A stretch of 64,000 nucleotides of DNA from Labrys monachus (GCF_030814655.1 NZ_JAUSVK010000001.1:4843001-4907000), one strand, 5' to 3'. Counted from the stretch's first letter, positions 35,143-46,122 are shown. Program-made: numbers and translations. Notes: a model not told the origin generated them from the sequence alone.

Positions 35143-35159
35143 ACCTCGGAACTCCAGCC

Positions 35160-36311
35160 ATGCCCGACCGTGACCAATTCCTTCTGACCAATGCCCGCCT
35201 CGTCCTCGTCGACCGCATCGTCGAGCATGGCTGGCTCGCCGTCGACAAGGGCATGATCGTGGATCTCGGCGAAGGCGAGGCGCCCGAGCCCGGCCTCGAC
35301 ATGGGCGGCGACCATGTCGTCCCCGGCCTGATCGAGCTTCATACCGACCATCTCGAAGCCCATTACGCCCCCCGCCCGACCGTGCGCTGGCATGCGCTGA
35401 GCGCCGTGATGGCCTATGACGCGCAGATCGCCGCCTCCGGCATCACCACGGTGTTCGATTCGATCCGGCTGGGCTCGGAGAACGAGGAGAACACCATCTC
35501 GAGCGAGGGCAACATCCTCGCCGCCGCTCTCGAGGAAGCGCGCCGGGGCGGGCATCTGCGGGTCGAGCACCGCACCCATCTGCGCTGCGAGCTCGCGACC
35601 CATGACGTCCTCGCCGATTTCGAGCGCTATCATGGCTCCTACGAGATCCACATGCTCTCGCTGATGGACCACACGCCGGGGCAGCGCCAGTTCCGCAATC
35701 TCGACCAGTGGATGAAGTTCTACATGCCCAAGCGCGGGCTCGACGGTGCCGACGTCCAGGCCTATATCGACGCCAAGCTGGACAAGCACGCCCGCTACGC
35801 CTCCCATAGCCGCACCAGCCTGGTAGCACTGGCCCGCCGCCACGGCATCGTGCTCGCCAGCCATGACGACGCGACCGCCACCCATGTCGAGGAAGCGGTC
35901 GCGGACGGTGTCGCCATCGCCGAATTCCCGACGACCCTGGAAGCCGCGCTGGCCTCGCATGCCGCCGGCATCCGCGTGATGATGGGGGCTCCCAATGTGG
36001 TGCGGGGCAGCTCGCATTCCGGCAACATCGCCGCGGCCGACCTGGCGCGCGAAAAGGTCCTCGACATCCTCTCCTCCGACTATGTGCCGGGGAGCCTCCT
36101 GCTGGCGGCGTTCCTGCTGCCCGAGCGCGTGCCGGCGATCGACCTGCCGGCCGCCATCCGCATGGTGACGGACACGCCGGCTCGCGCCACCGGCCTCGAC
36201 GACCGCGGCCGCCTCGAAAAGGGCCGCCGGGCCGATCTGCTCAGGGTCGGCAGCGCCGGCTCGACGCCGATCGTGCGCCGGGTCTGGCGCGAGGGAAGGA
36301 TCGCGGCATGA
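35160..36311 (+). CDS. phnM: Alpha-D-ribose 1-methylphosphonate 5-triphosphate diphosphatase
   Basis: This 383-residue amidohydrolase-fold enzyme has metal ligands in GLIELHTDHLEAHYAPRP, the conserved HMLSLMDHTPGQRQF, and SHDDATATHVEEA, followed by GAPNVVRGSSHSGN. PhnM removes pyrophosphate from the ribosyl phosphonate triphosphate to give the PhnJ substrate. It overlaps phnN by ATGA. It is of normal length. Confidence 0.95.
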   Translation: MPDRDQFLLTNARLVLVDRIVEHGWLAVDKGMIVDLGEGEAPEPGLDMGGDHVVPGLIELHTDHLEAHYAPRPTVRWHALSAVMAYDAQIAASGITTVFDSIRLGSENEENTISSEGNILAAALEEARRGGHLRVEHRTHLRCELATHDVLADFERYHGSYEIHMLSLMDHTPGQRQFRNLDQWMKFYMPKRGLDGADVQAYIDAKLDKHARYASHSRTSLVALARRHGIVLASHDDATATHVEEAVADGVAIAEFPTTLEAALASHAAGIRVMMGAPNVVRGSSHSGNIAAADLAREKVLDILSSDYVPGSLLLAAFLLPERVPAIDLPAAIRMVTDTPARATGLDDRGRLEKGRRADLLRVGSAGSTPIVRRVWREGRIAA

Positions 36312-36913
36312 CGATCGCGCCGAGGCCGCGCACCGGCAAGCTGATCGCCGTGGTCGGCCCCAGCGGCGCCGGCAAGGATACGCTCATCGACGCCGCACGC
36401 ATGAGGCTCGACGGCGATGCCCGTATCCTGTTCCCCCGCCGCATCGTCACCCGTCCGCCCTCGGCGGCCGAGGACCACGACACGCTTTCGGATGCGGCGT
36501 TCGCGAGGGCCGAGGCAGAAGGCGGCTTCTCCCTGTCCTGGCATGCCCACGGGTTGGGCTACGGCCTGCCGCTGGCCTTGCGCGACATGGTCCGCAGCGG
36601 CGTCCACGCCGTCTGCAATCTGTCGCGATCGAGCATCGCCGACGCGCGCCAGAACTTTCCGGCGGTTGCCGTCGTCCTCGTCACCGCACCGGCCGAGGTC
36701 ATCGCCGCCCGCCTCGCCGCCCGCGGACGCGAGAGCGCCGACCTGATCCGCGCCCGCCTCGCCCGCAGGATCGACCGCGAGGATGCGCTCGGGCCCGATC
36801 TCATCATCACCAATGACGGCCCGGTGGAAGCGGCGATCGACCGGCTTGTCGCCTATCTGCGGGCAGAACTGGTGGACACCGCCTATCCGGAAGCCCCGCG
36901 AATGCCGATGTGA
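36308..36913 (+). CDS. phnN: Ribose 1,5-bisphosphate phosphokinase
   Basis: This 201-residue kinase has the P-loop VVGPSGAGKDTLID and a guanylate-kinase-like fold with the RIVTRPPSAAEDHD stretch. PhnN converts ribose 1,5-bisphosphate, a late product of the C-P lyase route, into PRPP. It is the last gene of the operon, overlapping phnM by four bases and convergent with the LacI gene 16 bp away. Confidence 0.94.
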   Translation: MTIAPRPRTGKLIAVVGPSGAGKDTLIDAARMRLDGDARILFPRRIVTRPPSAAEDHDTLSDAAFARAEAEGGFSLSWHAHGLGYGLPLALRDMVRSGVHAVCNLSRSSIADARQNFPAVAVVLVTAPAEVIAARLAARGRESADLIRARLARRIDREDALGPDLIITNDGPVEAAIDRLVAYLRAELVDTAYPEAPRMPM

Positions 36914-36929
36914 GAGCCGTCGGCGCGGC

Positions 36930-37970
36930 CTATTGCCCCGGCGGCGCGACCGAGGCGCGGAAATCCAGCCGGCAGGTGACCTCGAACGAGCAGGGCGCCC
37001 CGCCGGGATTGGCGAGGCGGTGCATCAGCTGCGTCCAGGCCGTGCCGGCGATCTCCTCGATCGGCTGGATGACGGCGGCGATCGGCGGATGGGTGACCTG
37101 CATCCACTCGACATCGTCGAAGCCGACGACCGAGAGGTCGCGGGGCACGGCGAGGCCCCGCCTCTCCACCTCGCGCAGGATCGCCAGCGTCGCCGGACTG
37201 AACAGGGCAAAGGCGGCCGTCGGCAGGTTCCCCGCCGCGAAGCGCTCGGCCATCGCCGCCATGGCCGAAGCGACGTCATGGCCGCAGGCGACGACCTCGA
37301 CGGCGCCGGCGAGCCCAGCCGCCTCGGCCGCCGCCATGACGCCCCGCATGCGTTCGCGCATGGTGGTGCGTTCCGGCGACGCGCAGGCCACCAGGATGCG
37401 CCGGTGCCCGAGGCCGGCGAGGTGGCGGATGACCGCCGCGCTCGCCTCGGCATTGTTGACCGCCACCTTGTCGAAGCCGGTCTCGTCCGGCACGCGGTCG
37501 ATCAGCACCATCGGAACATTCTGGTCGCGGATCGAGGCCTGCACCGGCGGCGTCTCCCCCATCGGCACCACGATCAGCCCGGCGACGCGCCAGTCGAGCA
37601 GCGCCTCGATCTGGCTGCCCTCCCGCTCGGGCTTCTCGGAACTGCTGACGGCGACGAGACGATAGCCGCTGCTCTCGGCCAGCCGCTCGAACGCGGCGAC
37701 GATCGATCCGAAGAAGGGGTTGCGGAAATCGGGCACCACCAGGCCGACGATGGAACGCCGGGAGCGCCGGAGATTGGCGGCGAGAGGATCGATGCGAAAT
37801 CCGAGTTCCCGCACCGCCTGGTGGATGCGGGCGGCATTGTCCGCCTTCACCGCGCCGACGCCGCGCAGCACCTTCGAAACCGTGGCAGGCGAAACATTGG
37901 CGAGCCGTGCGACATCGTGGATGGTCGGCCGCTCACTGGCCGTTCCACGCGCCGGATCGGGGTCTGGCAT
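36930..37970 (-). CDS. LacI-family transcriptional regulator
   Basis: This 346-residue regulator has the N-terminal LacI helix-turn-helix TIHDVARLANVSPATVSKVLRG with the hinge LAANLRRSRRSIVGLVVPDF. A periplasmic-binding-like effector domain follows. ATG 37970 is preceded by GGGAAG; the longer frame from 38048 is not family-like. No sugar operon is adjacent, so its target is unknown; it might act elsewhere on the chromosome. It is convergent with phnN. Confidence 0.9.
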   Translation of the reverse strand: MPDPDPARGTASERPTIHDVARLANVSPATVSKVLRGVGAVKADNAARIHQAVRELGFRIDPLAANLRRSRRSIVGLVVPDFRNPFFGSIVAAFERLAESSGYRLVAVSSSEKPEREGSQIEALLDWRVAGLIVVPMGETPPVQASIRDQNVPMVLIDRVPDETGFDKVAVNNAEASAAVIRHLAGLGHRRILVACASPERTTMRERMRGVMAAAEAAGLAGAVEVVACGHDVASAMAAMAERFAAGNLPTAAFALFSPATLAILREVERRGLAVPRDLSVVGFDDVEWMQVTHPPIAAVIQPIEEIAGTAWTQLMHRLANPGGAPCSFEVTCRLDFRASVAPPGQ

Positions 37971-38117
37971 GGCGCTTCCCGGGAGGTCCGTCGATGGCCC
38001 CGGCTCTGCATACCATGGATAAATCGATGTTCTCAGCGGAATCCGCATCGGAAGCGGCGAGAGGGCGAGCCGGATCGGTGCATCGATCGGCGCCCGGCCT
38101 CTGCCCCGCGGCGGCGG

Positions 38118-39215
38118 TCAGGTCGCGAAGCGGAAATGCAGCACGTCGCCGTCGGCGACGACGTATTCCTTGCCCTCCAGGCGGAACTTGCCGGCTTCCT
38201 TGGCGCCGCTCTCGCCGTTGAGGGCGATATAGTCGCCATAGGCGATGGTCTCCGAGCGGATGAAGCCCTTCTCGAAATCCGAATGGATGACGCCGGCCGC
38301 CTGGGGCGCGCGCATGCCCTTGGTGATGGTCCAGGCGCGCGCTTCCTTCGGTCCGACCGTGAAATAGGTCACGAGGTCGAGAAGCTCATAGCCCGTGCGG
38401 ATCACGCGGTTGAGGCCGGGCTCCGACAGGCCGATGGCGTCGAGATAGTCCTTCTGCTCGTCGGGCGGCAGCACGGCGATCTCGCTCTCGATCTTGGCGG
38501 AGACGATGACGGCCTTGGCGCCCTCCTCGGCGGCGCGGGCCTTCACTTTGTCCGACAGCGCGTTGCCCTTGTCGGCGGAGGCCTCCTCGACATTGCAGAC
38601 ATAGAGCACCGGCTTGGCGGAAAGGAGCTGGAGCATGTCGAAGGCGCGGCGCTCTTCCGGCTTCACGTCGACGAGACGGGCAGGCTTGCCCTCCCGCAGC
38701 AGCACCAGAGCGCGGTTGACGAGGTCGAGCGTCTCCTTGGAATCCTTGTCGCCGCCGCGCGCCTTCTTTTCCAGCGCGACGACCCGGCGCTCGAGGCTGT
38801 CGAGGTCGGCGATCATCAGCTCGGTCTCGATGGTCTCGATATCGGCGACCGGATCGATCTTGCCTTCGACATGGGTGACGTCGCCATCCTCGAAGCAGCG
38901 CACGACATGGGCGATGGCATCGCATTCGCGGATATTGCCCAGGAACTGGTTGCCGAGCCCCTCGCCCTTGGAGGCGCCCCGCACCAGGCCGGCGATGTCG
39001 ACGAAGGTCAGGCGGGTCGGGATGATGGTCGCCGATTTGGAGATCGCCGCCAGCTTCTCCAGCCGCTCATCCGGCACCGCGACGTCGCCGACATTCGGCT
39101 CGATGGTGCAGAAGGGATAGTTCGCCGCCTGTGCCGCCGCCGTCTGCGTCAGCGCATTGAACAGGGTCGACTTGCCGACATTGGGCAGGCCGACGATACC
39201 GCATTTGAAACCCAT
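38118..39215 (-). CDS. ychF: Redox-regulated ATPase YchF (Obg-related)
   Basis: This 365-residue protein has a G-domain with [17 protein letters not shown], the [17 protein letters not shown] switch region, the NxxE-type base-recognition YVCNVEEA, and a C-terminal TGS domain ([17 protein letters not shown]). YchF/OLA1 hydrolyses ATP and binds ribosomes. It lies downstream of pth, as in most proteobacteria, with 115 bp between them. It is normal in length and motifs. Confidence 0.96.
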   Translation of the reverse strand: MGFKCGIVGLPNVGKSTLFNALTQTAAAQAANYPFCTIEPNVGDVAVPDERLEKLAAISKSATIIPTRLTFVDIAGLVRGASKGEGLGNQFLGNIRECDAIAHVVRCFEDGDVTHVEGKIDPVADIETIETELMIADLDSLERRVVALEKKARGGDKDSKETLDLVNRALVLLREGKPARLVDVKPEERRAFDMLQLLSAKPVLYVCNVEEASADKGNALSDKVKARAAEEGAKAVIVSAKIESEIAVLPPDEQKDYLDAIGLSEPGLNRVIRTGYELLDLVTYFTVGPKEARAWTITKGMRAPQAAGVIHSDFEKGFIRSETIAYGDYIALNGESGAKEAGKFRLEGKEYVVADGDVLHFRFAT

Positions 39216-39330
39216 GGCTCTCGCTCGTCATTCATGCTGCGCCGAAGGCTCGCAGCCACCGGCAAGATTGTTCACACGCTGATAGACCGTCCGTCAGCCG
39301 GCCGCCACAGCCGATGTCAGTCCGCCGATG

Positions 39331-39939
39331 TCAGTCCCTTGCGCCCGGCAGCCTGACCGCGCCATGGCCATGGGCCTCCATGAACAGGTGCACCTTGTTC
39401 TGGAAGCTCGCATCCTCGCCGGACGCCAGCAGCGCCGCGGCGTCGGCGCAGGCCACGCACAGATCCTCGACCCAGGGCCGCTCCGCCTTGGCGAAATCGC
39501 CCAATACATAGGGATAGACCAGCGCCTTGTCGCCGGGATGGCCGATGCCGAGCCTGACCCGGCGATAATCATTGCCGCAATGCGCCGTGATCGAGCGCAG
39601 GCCGTTGTGCCCGGCATTGCCGCCGCCGACCTTCACGCGCATCTTCGCAGGCGCAAGGTCGAGCTCGTCGTGGAAGACGGAGATGTCGCGGAGGCCGAGC
39701 TTGAAGAAGCGCATGGCCTCGCCCACCGACTGTCCGCTCTCGTTCATGAAGGTCTGCGGCTTCAGCAGCATCACCCGCTCCTCGCCGATCACGCCTTCGC
39801 CGACCTGGCCCTGGAAACGCGCGCGCCAGGGGGCGAAGCGGTGCCGCCGCGCGATCTCGTCGAGGGCCATGAAGCCGATATTGTGGCGGTTGGCGGCATA
39901 TTTGGCGCCGGGATTGCCGAGCCCGACAAACAAGCGCAT
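39331..39939 (-). CDS. pth: Peptidyl-tRNA hydrolase
   Basis: This 202-residue enzyme has [19 protein letters not shown], where the His is catalytic, followed by [12 protein letters not shown] and [20 protein letters not shown]. It releases peptides from tRNA after drop-off. It follows rplY on the same strand, but a strong terminator (39975-40000) lies between them, so pth either has its own promoter or depends on read-through. Confidence 0.96.
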   Translation of the reverse strand: MRLFVGLGNPGAKYAANRHNIGFMALDEIARRHRFAPWRARFQGQVGEGVIGEERVMLLKPQTFMNESGQSVGEAMRFFKLGLRDISVFHDELDLAPAKMRVKVGGGNAGHNGLRSITAHCGNDYRRVRLGIGHPGDKALVYPYVLGDFAKAERPWVEDLCVACADAAALLASGEDASFQNKVHLFMEAHGHGAVRLPGARD

Positions 39940-39974
39940 GGCGGGAACCTTTCAGGAAAGACGATCCGCCACGC

Positions 39975-40000
39975 AAAAAAGGCCGGGCGAACCCGGCCTT
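39975..40000 (-). terminator. Rho-independent terminator after rplY
   Basis: On the minus strand, AAGGCCGGG, loop TTCG, CCCGGCCTT is followed by a run of six T. It lies 25 bases after the rplY stop codon and before pth. Confidence 0.92.
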
Positions 40001-40024
40001 CCCCGACGGGCGCGACAGGCCGGA

Positions 40025-40699
40025 TTACTTCTTCGGCGCGGGAGCCTTGGCAGCCGGAGCCTTGGCGGCCGCGGCCGGAGCCTTGGCAGCCGCAGCCGGT
40101 GCGGCGGCTTCGGCCGTAGCCGCCGGTTCTTCGTCCGCCGCGGGCGCGACGATCGAAACCAGCGTCTCGTCGCCCTGGCCCGCGAAGGACACGCCGGCCG
40201 GCAGGGTAACCTGCGAGATATGCAGGGAATCGTTGATGTCGAGGCTGGACACGTCGACTTCGATCGCATCGGGAATATTGTCGGCCGGCGCCAGCACGGC
40301 CAGCGTATGCGCGACGATATTGACCGTTCCGCCGCGCTTCACGCCCGGGGAGGCCGCAGCATTGATGGCATGGACCGGGATTTCGACGCGCAGGCGCGAA
40401 CCCGCGTCGATACGCAGGAAGTCGACGTGCTCGACGGTGTCCTTGATCGGATCCAGCGCATAGTCGCGCGGAATGACGCGGGACTTGGTGCCCTCGACGT
40501 CGATCTCCAGGACGTTGGTCAGGAAGTGGCCGGCATAGACGAGGAGATTCGTCGCCTTGGCGTCGAGCGCGATGGCGATGGGGGGCTTGCCGGCACCGTA
40601 GATGACGGCCGGCACTTTTCCTTCACGACGAACGGCACGCGCGGCCCCCTTGCCCACTTGCGTGCGCGCCGTGGCGGAAATCTGCTTCACGACGGACAT
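40025..40699 (-). CDS. rplY: 50S ribosomal protein bL25, Ctc type
   Basis: This 224-residue protein has the N-terminal 5S-rRNA-binding bL25 domain (TARTQVGKGAARAVRREGKVPAVIYG) and the TL5/Ctc C-terminal domain (TLPAGVSFAG). It then has a 40-residue tail of Ala, Pro and Lys repeats (AAAAKAPAAAAKAPA). It sits upstream of pth with a terminator between, as is common. The repetitive tail varies in length between species. Confidence 0.95.
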   Translation of the reverse strand: MSVVKQISATARTQVGKGAARAVRREGKVPAVIYGAGKPPIAIALDAKATNLLVYAGHFLTNVLEIDVEGTKSRVIPRDYALDPIKDTVEHVDFLRIDAGSRLRVEIPVHAINAAASPGVKRGGTVNIVAHTLAVLAPADNIPDAIEVDVSSLDINDSLHISQVTLPAGVSFAGQGDETLVSIVAPAADEEPAATAEAAAPAAAAKAPAAAAKAPAAKAPAPKK

Positions 40700-40879
40700 G
40701 GTATATTCCTTGAAACGATCAAAAAAAGCCGCTGACGCGGCCGTTACGGCTGTCCCGCTTTGCCTCCAGGGGTGTCTGGTCGCGGGACGCCGTGCTCATA
40801 GACCGAAGCCCGGCAAAATGCAAATGATTGCGGCGTGCCGCCTCGCGCAGCCGGAAGCGGCAGGATGCCGGCGCACCGC

Positions 40880-41425
40880 TCAGTGCCCCTCGAACGCCAT
40901 CAGCGTGTGCACGGGCACGCCGAGCGCCCTTATCCGGTCGGCGCCCTTGAGGGCGGGAAGGTCGATCACGAAGACCGCCGCGATCACGTCGGCGCCGATC
41001 TCGCGCAGGAGCCTGACCGCGGCCTCCGCCGTCCCGCCGGTGGCGACGAGGTCGTCGACCAGGATGACCTTCTCGCCCGGCTTCACCGCGTCCTTGTGGA
41101 CCTCCATCTCGTCGAGGCCATATTCGAGCGAATAGGCGATGCGCACCGTCTCATGCGGCAGCTTGCCCTTCTTGCGCACCGGGACGAAGCCGGCGGAAAG
41201 CTGGTGGGCGAGCGCGCCGCCGAGGATGAAGCCGCGGGCTTCGATGCCGGCGACCTTGTCGATCTTGGCGCCGGCCCAGGGCTGCACCAGTTCGTCGACG
41301 GCGCGGCGGAACGCCCAGGCATCGCCCAGCAGCGTGGTGATGTCGCGGAATTCGATCCCCGGCTTGGGATAGTCCGGAATGGTGCGGATCGCATCCTTGA
41401 GGATCTTGGAGGACTTGGCGGTCAT
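40880..41425 (-). CDS. apt: Adenine phosphoribosyltransferase
   Basis: This 181-residue enzyme makes AMP from adenine and PRPP. It has [40 protein letters not shown] and the PRPP loop [20 protein letters not shown] 41425 was chosen; the frame extends to 41500 without support. It lies downstream of petC with a large hairpin between. Adenine is released by PhnI in C-P lyase chemistry, so apt could recycle it, but linkage is loose. Confidence 0.95.
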   Translation of the reverse strand: MTAKSSKILKDAIRTIPDYPKPGIEFRDITTLLGDAWAFRRAVDELVQPWAGAKIDKVAGIEARGFILGGALAHQLSAGFVPVRKKGKLPHETVRIAYSLEYGLDEMEVHKDAVKPGEKVILVDDLVATGGTAEAAVRLLREIGADVIAAVFVIDLPALKGADRIRALGVPVHTLMAFEGH

Positions 41426-41503
41426 GGCGTCTTTCGCATCATGGCGGTGCCGGAAGAGACCACGCCGAGAGGCGGGAGTCGAGCCCGGCTTGCCCATCAA
41501 AGC

Positions 41504-41535
41504 GAACGGCCGGAGACGATGGTCTCCGGCCGTTC
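41504..41535 (-). terminator. Hairpin terminator after petC
   Basis: GAACGGCCGGAGAC (41504-41517) and GTCTCCGGCCGTTC (41522-41535) form a perfect 14-pair stem with a four-base loop between petC and apt. The T-tract is weak. Confidence 0.7.
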
Positions 41536-41564
41536 TGCGGTCGATATGTTCGGGCGCGCGAGGC

Positions 41565-42500
41565 TCAGTGCGCCTCGGCCCAGACCTTCTTCTTGGTGTA
41601 ATAGAGCAGGCCGGACAGCACGATCAGGAAGATCAGCACCTTGAAACCGGTGCGCTTGCGCTCCTCGAGCGAAGGATCCGCCGCCCAGTTCAGGAAGGCC
41701 GCGGCGTCCCTGGTATATTGGTCGACGGTCTGCGGCGCCCCGTCGGTATATTCGACCTGGCCGTCCTGCAGCGGCTTGGCCATGGCGATCGAATGGGCCG
41801 GGAACACCTTGTTGTAGTTCAGGCCGTCCGGAACCTTGAAGGGCTCCTTGATCGTCTTGGTCGGATCGTTCGGATCGGGCGACTCCACCTCCGGCACCTT
41901 CTCGTCCTTGCCGAGATAGCCATAGGTGATGAGGGCGTGGATATAGTCCGGCCCCTGCTCCTGATATTGGGTCACGACGTCGGAGATGAACCAGGGAAAG
42001 CCCGACTTGGTGCCGCGCGCCTTGGCGAGCAGCGACATGTCCGGCGGCACCGCGCCGTGATTGGCGGCGCGGGCGGCGTCGTCGTTCGGGAACACCAGCG
42101 GGAAATAGTCGGCCGCGCGACCCGGCCGGTCGACGGGCTGTCCCTTGTCGTCGAAGTCGGCGATCGTATAGGTCGCCGCCAGCGCCTTGACCTGCCCCTC
42201 GGTGAATTCCGGCCCGCCGGGCTCCGACAGGTTGCGGAAAGCCACACGGTGCAGGCTGTGGCAGGCCGAGCAGACTTCCTTGTAGACCTTGAAGCCGCGC
42301 TGCAGCTGCTCGCGGTCGTAATGGCCGAAGGGGCCGGCAAAGCTCCAGCTTTCGCGCGCCGGCTTCAGGGCCGGTATCGCTTCCTGGGCCGCGGCCGGCA
42401 GGGCGAAGCCGGCGACGGCCACCGCCGCGGCGAGCGCCAGGCCGAAGCGGGCGATGCGCGAGGAGAGCGGGCGGATGGAAGGCTTGGACATAAGGGTCAT
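41565..42500 (-). CDS. petC: Cytochrome c1 of the bc1 complex
   Basis: This 311-residue protein has a signal peptide (residues about 16-38, cleavage near AAAQE), the heme c motif CSACH, and the stretches [11 protein letters not shown] and [18 protein letters not shown]-terminal membrane anchor ([20 protein letters not shown]) follows. It takes electrons from the Rieske protein to cytochrome c. In some Rhizobiales, such as Bradyrhizobium, b and c1 are one fused fbcH gene; here they are separate, 14 bp apart. ATG 42500 is used; 42491 is an alternative start. Confidence 0.95.
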   Translation of the reverse strand: MTLMSKPSIRPLSSRIARFGLALAAAVAVAGFALPAAAQEAIPALKPARESWSFAGPFGHYDREQLQRGFKVYKEVCSACHSLHRVAFRNLSEPGGPEFTEGQVKALAATYTIADFDDKGQPVDRPGRAADYFPLVFPNDDAARAANHGAVPPDMSLLAKARGTKSGFPWFISDVVTQYQEQGPDYIHALITYGYLGKDEKVPEVESPDPNDPTKTIKEPFKVPDGLNYNKVFPAHSIAMAKPLQDGQVEYTDGAPQTVDQYTRDAAAFLNWAADPSLEERKRTGFKVLIFLIVLSGLLYYTKKKVWAEAH

Positions 42501-42514
42501 TTCCGGTTCCACCC

Positions 42515-43771
42515 TCAAGCGTTGCTTGCCGGCACGGCGTCGCCGCTGCCCGATTTTGCCAGGATCGCATCCGCTATCGAGGCGGGCACAGGCTTCGTCT
42601 CCTCGAACAGCCCCAGGAGCGGCAGCGCGATGATGAAGAAGGCGAAGTAGAAGAAGGTCAGCACGCGTCCGGCCACCAGCAGCATGCCCTCCGGCGGCTG
42701 CGAGCCGACCCAGCCGAGGCCGAGGCACACGGCCACGAAGATGAAGAAGACCCATTTGAAGACCGGGCGGTACACGGCCGAGCGCACCTTGGAGGTGTCG
42801 AGCCAGGGCATCAGCGCCAGCATGGCGATGGCGCCGAACATCATGATGACGCCGAGCAGCTTGTTCGGGATCGAGCGCAGGATGGCGTAGAAGGGCAGGA
42901 AGTACCATTCCGGCACGATCTCGGCGGGCGTCTGGGCCGGATTGAAGGTGTTGTAGTTCTCGGGATCGCCCAGATAGTCGGGGATGTAGAACACGAAATA
43001 CATATAGAGAAGCAGGAAGAAGGCGATGCCCGTGGCGTCCTTCAGCGTCGCATAGGGCGTGAAGGCGACCGAATCCTTCGGCGACTTGATGTCGACGCCG
43101 GTGGGGTTGTTCTGGCCGACCACATGCAAAGCCCAGATATGCAGCACCACGACGCCGGCGATCATGAACGGCAGCAGGTAATGCAGCGAGAAGAAGCGGT
43201 TGAGGGTCGGGCTGCCGACCGCATAGCCGCCCCACAGCCAGGTGACGATGGTGTCGCCCACCACCGGAATGGCCGAGAACAGGCTGGTGATCACGGTGGC
43301 GCCCCAGCCGGACATCTGGCCCCAGGGCAGCACATAGCCCATGAAGCCCGTCGCCATCATCAGCAGGAAGATGATCACGCCGAGGAGCCACAGCACCTCG
43401 CGCGGGCCCTTGTAGGAGCCGTAATAGATGCCGCGCGCAATGTGGAGATAAACCGCGATGAAGAACATCGAGGCGCCGTTGGCGTGCAGCTTCTGGATCA
43501 GCCAGCCCCAGTTCACGTCACGGCGAATCAGGTCGACCGAGGTGAAGGCGAGCTTGGAATCCGGCACGTAATGCATCGCCAGCACCACGCCGGTGAGGAT
43601 CTGCGCCCCAAGCATGAAGGAGAGGATGGCGCCGAACGTCCACATATAGTTCAGGTTACGCGGCGTCGGATAGGCGATGAAGGATGAATGGACGAGGCCG
43701 CCGATCGGCAGGCGGCTTTCGAACCACCGCCCAAGGGCGCTCTTCGGGGTCCAGGTCGAGGATCCGCTCAT
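42515..43771 (-). CDS. petB: Cytochrome b of the bc1 complex
   Basis: This 418-residue inner-membrane protein has eight or more helices, the heme-ligand His pairs ([19 protein letters not shown] and [20 protein letters not shown]), the Qo-site [13 protein letters not shown] and the [13 protein letters not shown] stretch. It oxidises quinol in the Q cycle. It lies 10 bp after the Rieske gene and 14 bp before petC, giving the usual petA-petB-petC operon. Confidence 0.97.
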   Translation of the reverse strand: MSGSSTWTPKSALGRWFESRLPIGGLVHSSFIAYPTPRNLNYMWTFGAILSFMLGAQILTGVVLAMHYVPDSKLAFTSVDLIRRDVNWGWLIQKLHANGASMFFIAVYLHIARGIYYGSYKGPREVLWLLGVIIFLLMMATGFMGYVLPWGQMSGWGATVITSLFSAIPVVGDTIVTWLWGGYAVGSPTLNRFFSLHYLLPFMIAGVVVLHIWALHVVGQNNPTGVDIKSPKDSVAFTPYATLKDATGIAFFLLLYMYFVFYIPDYLGDPENYNTFNPAQTPAEIVPEWYFLPFYAILRSIPNKLLGVIMMFGAIAMLALMPWLDTSKVRSAVYRPVFKWVFFIFVAVCLGLGWVGSQPPEGMLLVAGRVLTFFYFAFFIIALPLLGLFEETKPVPASIADAILAKSGSGDAVPASNA

Positions 43772-43781
43772 GAATGTAACC

Positions 43782-44363
43782 TTAAGCTTTTGCGTTCGAG
43801 CCAGAGTCGGCGCCGATGATGATCTTGGACTGACCCTCGAAACTGTAGGGCGGCACCGCCAGGTTCAGCGGCGCGGGCCCCTGCCGGATACGGCCCGACG
43901 TATCGTAGACCGAGCCGTGGCAAGGGCAGAACCAGCCATGATACGGGCCTTCATTGACGAGCGGAATGCAGCCCAGATGCGTGCAGATGCCGATCACGAT
44001 CAGCCACTGCTCGTCACCCTTCTTGACGCGATCGGCGTCCGACTGCGGGTCGCGCAGGCTCGATATGTCGACATTGTCGGCCGCCGCGATCTCCTGCTTC
44101 GTGCGGTGGCGCACGAAAATCGGCTTGCCGCGCCAGAACACCTTGATCGACTGGCCTTCGGGAATCGGCGTCAGATCGACCTCGACCGGAACACCGGCAG
44201 CGATCGTCGCCTTGTCGGGCTCCATCTGGTCGATGAAAGGCCAGATGGCGCCGGCGACACCCACCGCACCGACAGCGCCGGTGGCAATGTAGATGAAGTC
44301 GCGACGAGTGGGTTCTGCGGCGTGTTCGTTCGTAGCTGCCACGGATCGATCCTTCTCATACAT
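43782..44363 (-). CDS. petA: Rieske iron-sulfur protein of the bc1 complex
   Basis: This 193-residue protein has a Tat-type signal anchor ([20 protein letters not shown]) and a Rieske domain with box I CTHLGC and box II CPCHGS holding the 2Fe-2S cluster. ATG 44363 is preceded by GGGATG; the frame extends further upstream without support. It is the first gene of the petABC operon. Confidence 0.96.
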   Translation of the reverse strand: MYEKDRSVAATNEHAAEPTRRDFIYIATGAVGAVGVAGAIWPFIDQMEPDKATIAAGVPVEVDLTPIPEGQSIKVFWRGKPIFVRHRTKQEIAAADNVDISSLRDPQSDADRVKKGDEQWLIVIGICTHLGCIPLVNEGPYHGWFCPCHGSVYDTSGRIRQGPAPLNLAVPPYSFEGQSKIIIGADSGSNAKA

Positions 44364-44638
44364 CGCATCCCGGCCTGTTGCCGGGATGACGGAGGCGCTT
44401 CGGCCTCTGCCTCGCACATCCGAACTCTTGCCAAAATGGCAGCCATCCAGGATCGCGGCGAAACTGGGGCAGACCACATCAAGGCGCTCATGCCACTCTG
44501 TTGCGAAGTTGTCTAGATCGTGCAACGGCAAACGGCGCTATGTCGCATGACTTCGCCGTCCGTCCCCATGAATGATGATCGCCCCGCCCCCCGCCCGGCG
44601 TCCCCGCCGACGGGCTCCCCTCGCTCCAAAAGGTGACA

Positions 44639-45118
44639 ATGCCCCTGCGCCTCGCCCTCTACCAGCCCGACATTCCCCAGAATACCGGCACGATGCTGCG
44701 GCTCTGCGCCTGTCTGGGCGTCGATGCCGCGATCATCGAGCCCGCGAACTTTCCGGTGTCGGACCGCGCCTTCCGCCGCGCCGGCATGGACTATCTCGAT
44801 CGTGTCGAGATCCAGCGCCACGCGTCCTTCGCGGCGTTCGAAAGATGGCGGTCGGGCGCCGGCCACCGGCTGGTGCTGCTGACGACGCGGGCCGCCATTC
44901 CCCATGTCGCCTTCACCTTCCAGCCGGACGACGTCCTCCTCGTCGGCCGGGAATCGGCGGGCGTGCCGGACGCCGTGCACGAGGCGGCGGACGCGCGTAT
45001 CCTCGTGCCGATGCGCCCCGCCTTGCGCTCGCTCAACGTCGCGATGGCGGCGGCCATGGTAGTGGGCGAAGCATTGCGGCAGACCGGCGGCTTCGCCGCG
45101 CTTGCCTCATCGGGCTGA
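44639..45118 (+). CDS. trmL: tRNA (cytidine(34)-2'-O)-methyltransferase
   Basis: This SPOUT-family enzyme has [19 protein letters not shown], the knot motifs [13 protein letters not shown] and [19 protein letters not shown]. TrmL methylates the wobble base of leucine tRNAs. ATG 44639 has AAGGTGA just before it; a GTG at 44633 is two codons upstream. It is divergent from petA, as in other alphaproteobacteria, and lies 31 bp before hemF. Confidence 0.94.
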   Translation: MPLRLALYQPDIPQNTGTMLRLCACLGVDAAIIEPANFPVSDRAFRRAGMDYLDRVEIQRHASFAAFERWRSGAGHRLVLLTTRAAIPHVAFTFQPDDVLLVGRESAGVPDAVHEAADARILVPMRPALRSLNVAMAAAMVVGEALRQTGGFAALASSG

Positions 45119-45149
45119 CGCATCCTCGCCAAACGTCTATGGAAGCATC

Positions 45150-46082
45150 ATGACAACGCTGCAGACATCCCCCACCGAGACATTCCCCCTCGAGACATCC
45201 CCGCGCATCGATGCCGGCAAGGCGGCGGCGCGAGCCTGGTTCGAAGCCCTGCGCGACCGGATCTGCCTCGCCTTCGAGACCCTGGAAGATCAGTTGCCCG
45301 CGGGCATGCCGCCGGCCGGCATCGCCCCCGGCCGCTTCGTGCGCACACCCTGGCAGCGCACGGACCACACCGGCGCCCCGGGCGGCGGCGGCGTGATGGC
45401 GATCATGAAGGGCCGTGTGTTCGAAAAGGTCGGCGTGCACTGCTCGACCGTGCATGGGGAATTCCCGCCGGAGTTCCGCGGGCAGATTCCGGGCGCCGCG
45501 GAGGATCCGCGCTTCCTGGCGTCCGGCATCTCGCTGATCGCCCATCCCTGGAACCCGAATGTGCCGACCGTGCACATGAACACCCGCTTCGTCGTCACCA
45601 CCAAGGCGTGGTTCGGCGGCGGCGCCGACCTCACCCCGGTCCTCGACCGCCGCCGCCTGCAGGACGATCCCGATAGCATCGCCTTCCACGCCGCCATGCA
45701 CCGGGCCTGCCAGCCCCATGCCGTCGCCGACTACGATCGCTACAAGGCGTGGTGCGACGACTATTTCTTCCTCAAGCACCGCAACGAGCCGCGCGGCATC
45801 GGCGGCATCTTCTATGACGGGCTCGCCAGCGGCGACTGGGAGGCGGATTTCGCCTTCACCCGCGATGTCGGCGAAGCCTTCCTGGCGATCTATCCGGCGA
45901 TCGTCGCCCGCAACTTCGCCACGCCCTGGAGCGAGGCGGATCGCGACGAGCAGCTCGTGCGGCGGGGTCGCTATGTCGAGTTCAATCTCCTCTACGACCG
46001 TGGCACGCTGTTCGGGCTGAAGACGGGCGGCAATGTCGATTCGATCCTTTCCTCGATGCCGCCCGTGGTGAAATGGCCGTAG
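45150..46082 (+). CDS. hemF: Oxygen-dependent coproporphyrinogen-III oxidase
   Basis: This 310-residue enzyme has the conserved [44 protein letters not shown] and the C-terminal [20 protein letters not shown] signature. It decarboxylates coproporphyrinogen III in heme synthesis using oxygen. The position after trmL and the aerobic pet operon fits an aerobic lifestyle. ATG 45150 has GGAAG upstream. Confidence 0.96.
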   Translation: MTTLQTSPTETFPLETSPRIDAGKAAARAWFEALRDRICLAFETLEDQLPAGMPPAGIAPGRFVRTPWQRTDHTGAPGGGGVMAIMKGRVFEKVGVHCSTVHGEFPPEFRGQIPGAAEDPRFLASGISLIAHPWNPNVPTVHMNTRFVVTTKAWFGGGADLTPVLDRRRLQDDPDSIAFHAAMHRACQPHAVADYDRYKAWCDDYFFLKHRNEPRGIGGIFYDGLASGDWEADFAFTRDVGEAFLAIYPAIVARNFATPWSEADRDEQLVRRGRYVEFNLLYDRGTLFGLKTGGNVDSILSSMPPVVKWP

Positions 46083-46122
46083 GCTGCGTGGCCTGCCGAA
46101 GGCCGCAGCCGAAGGAAGGCCG

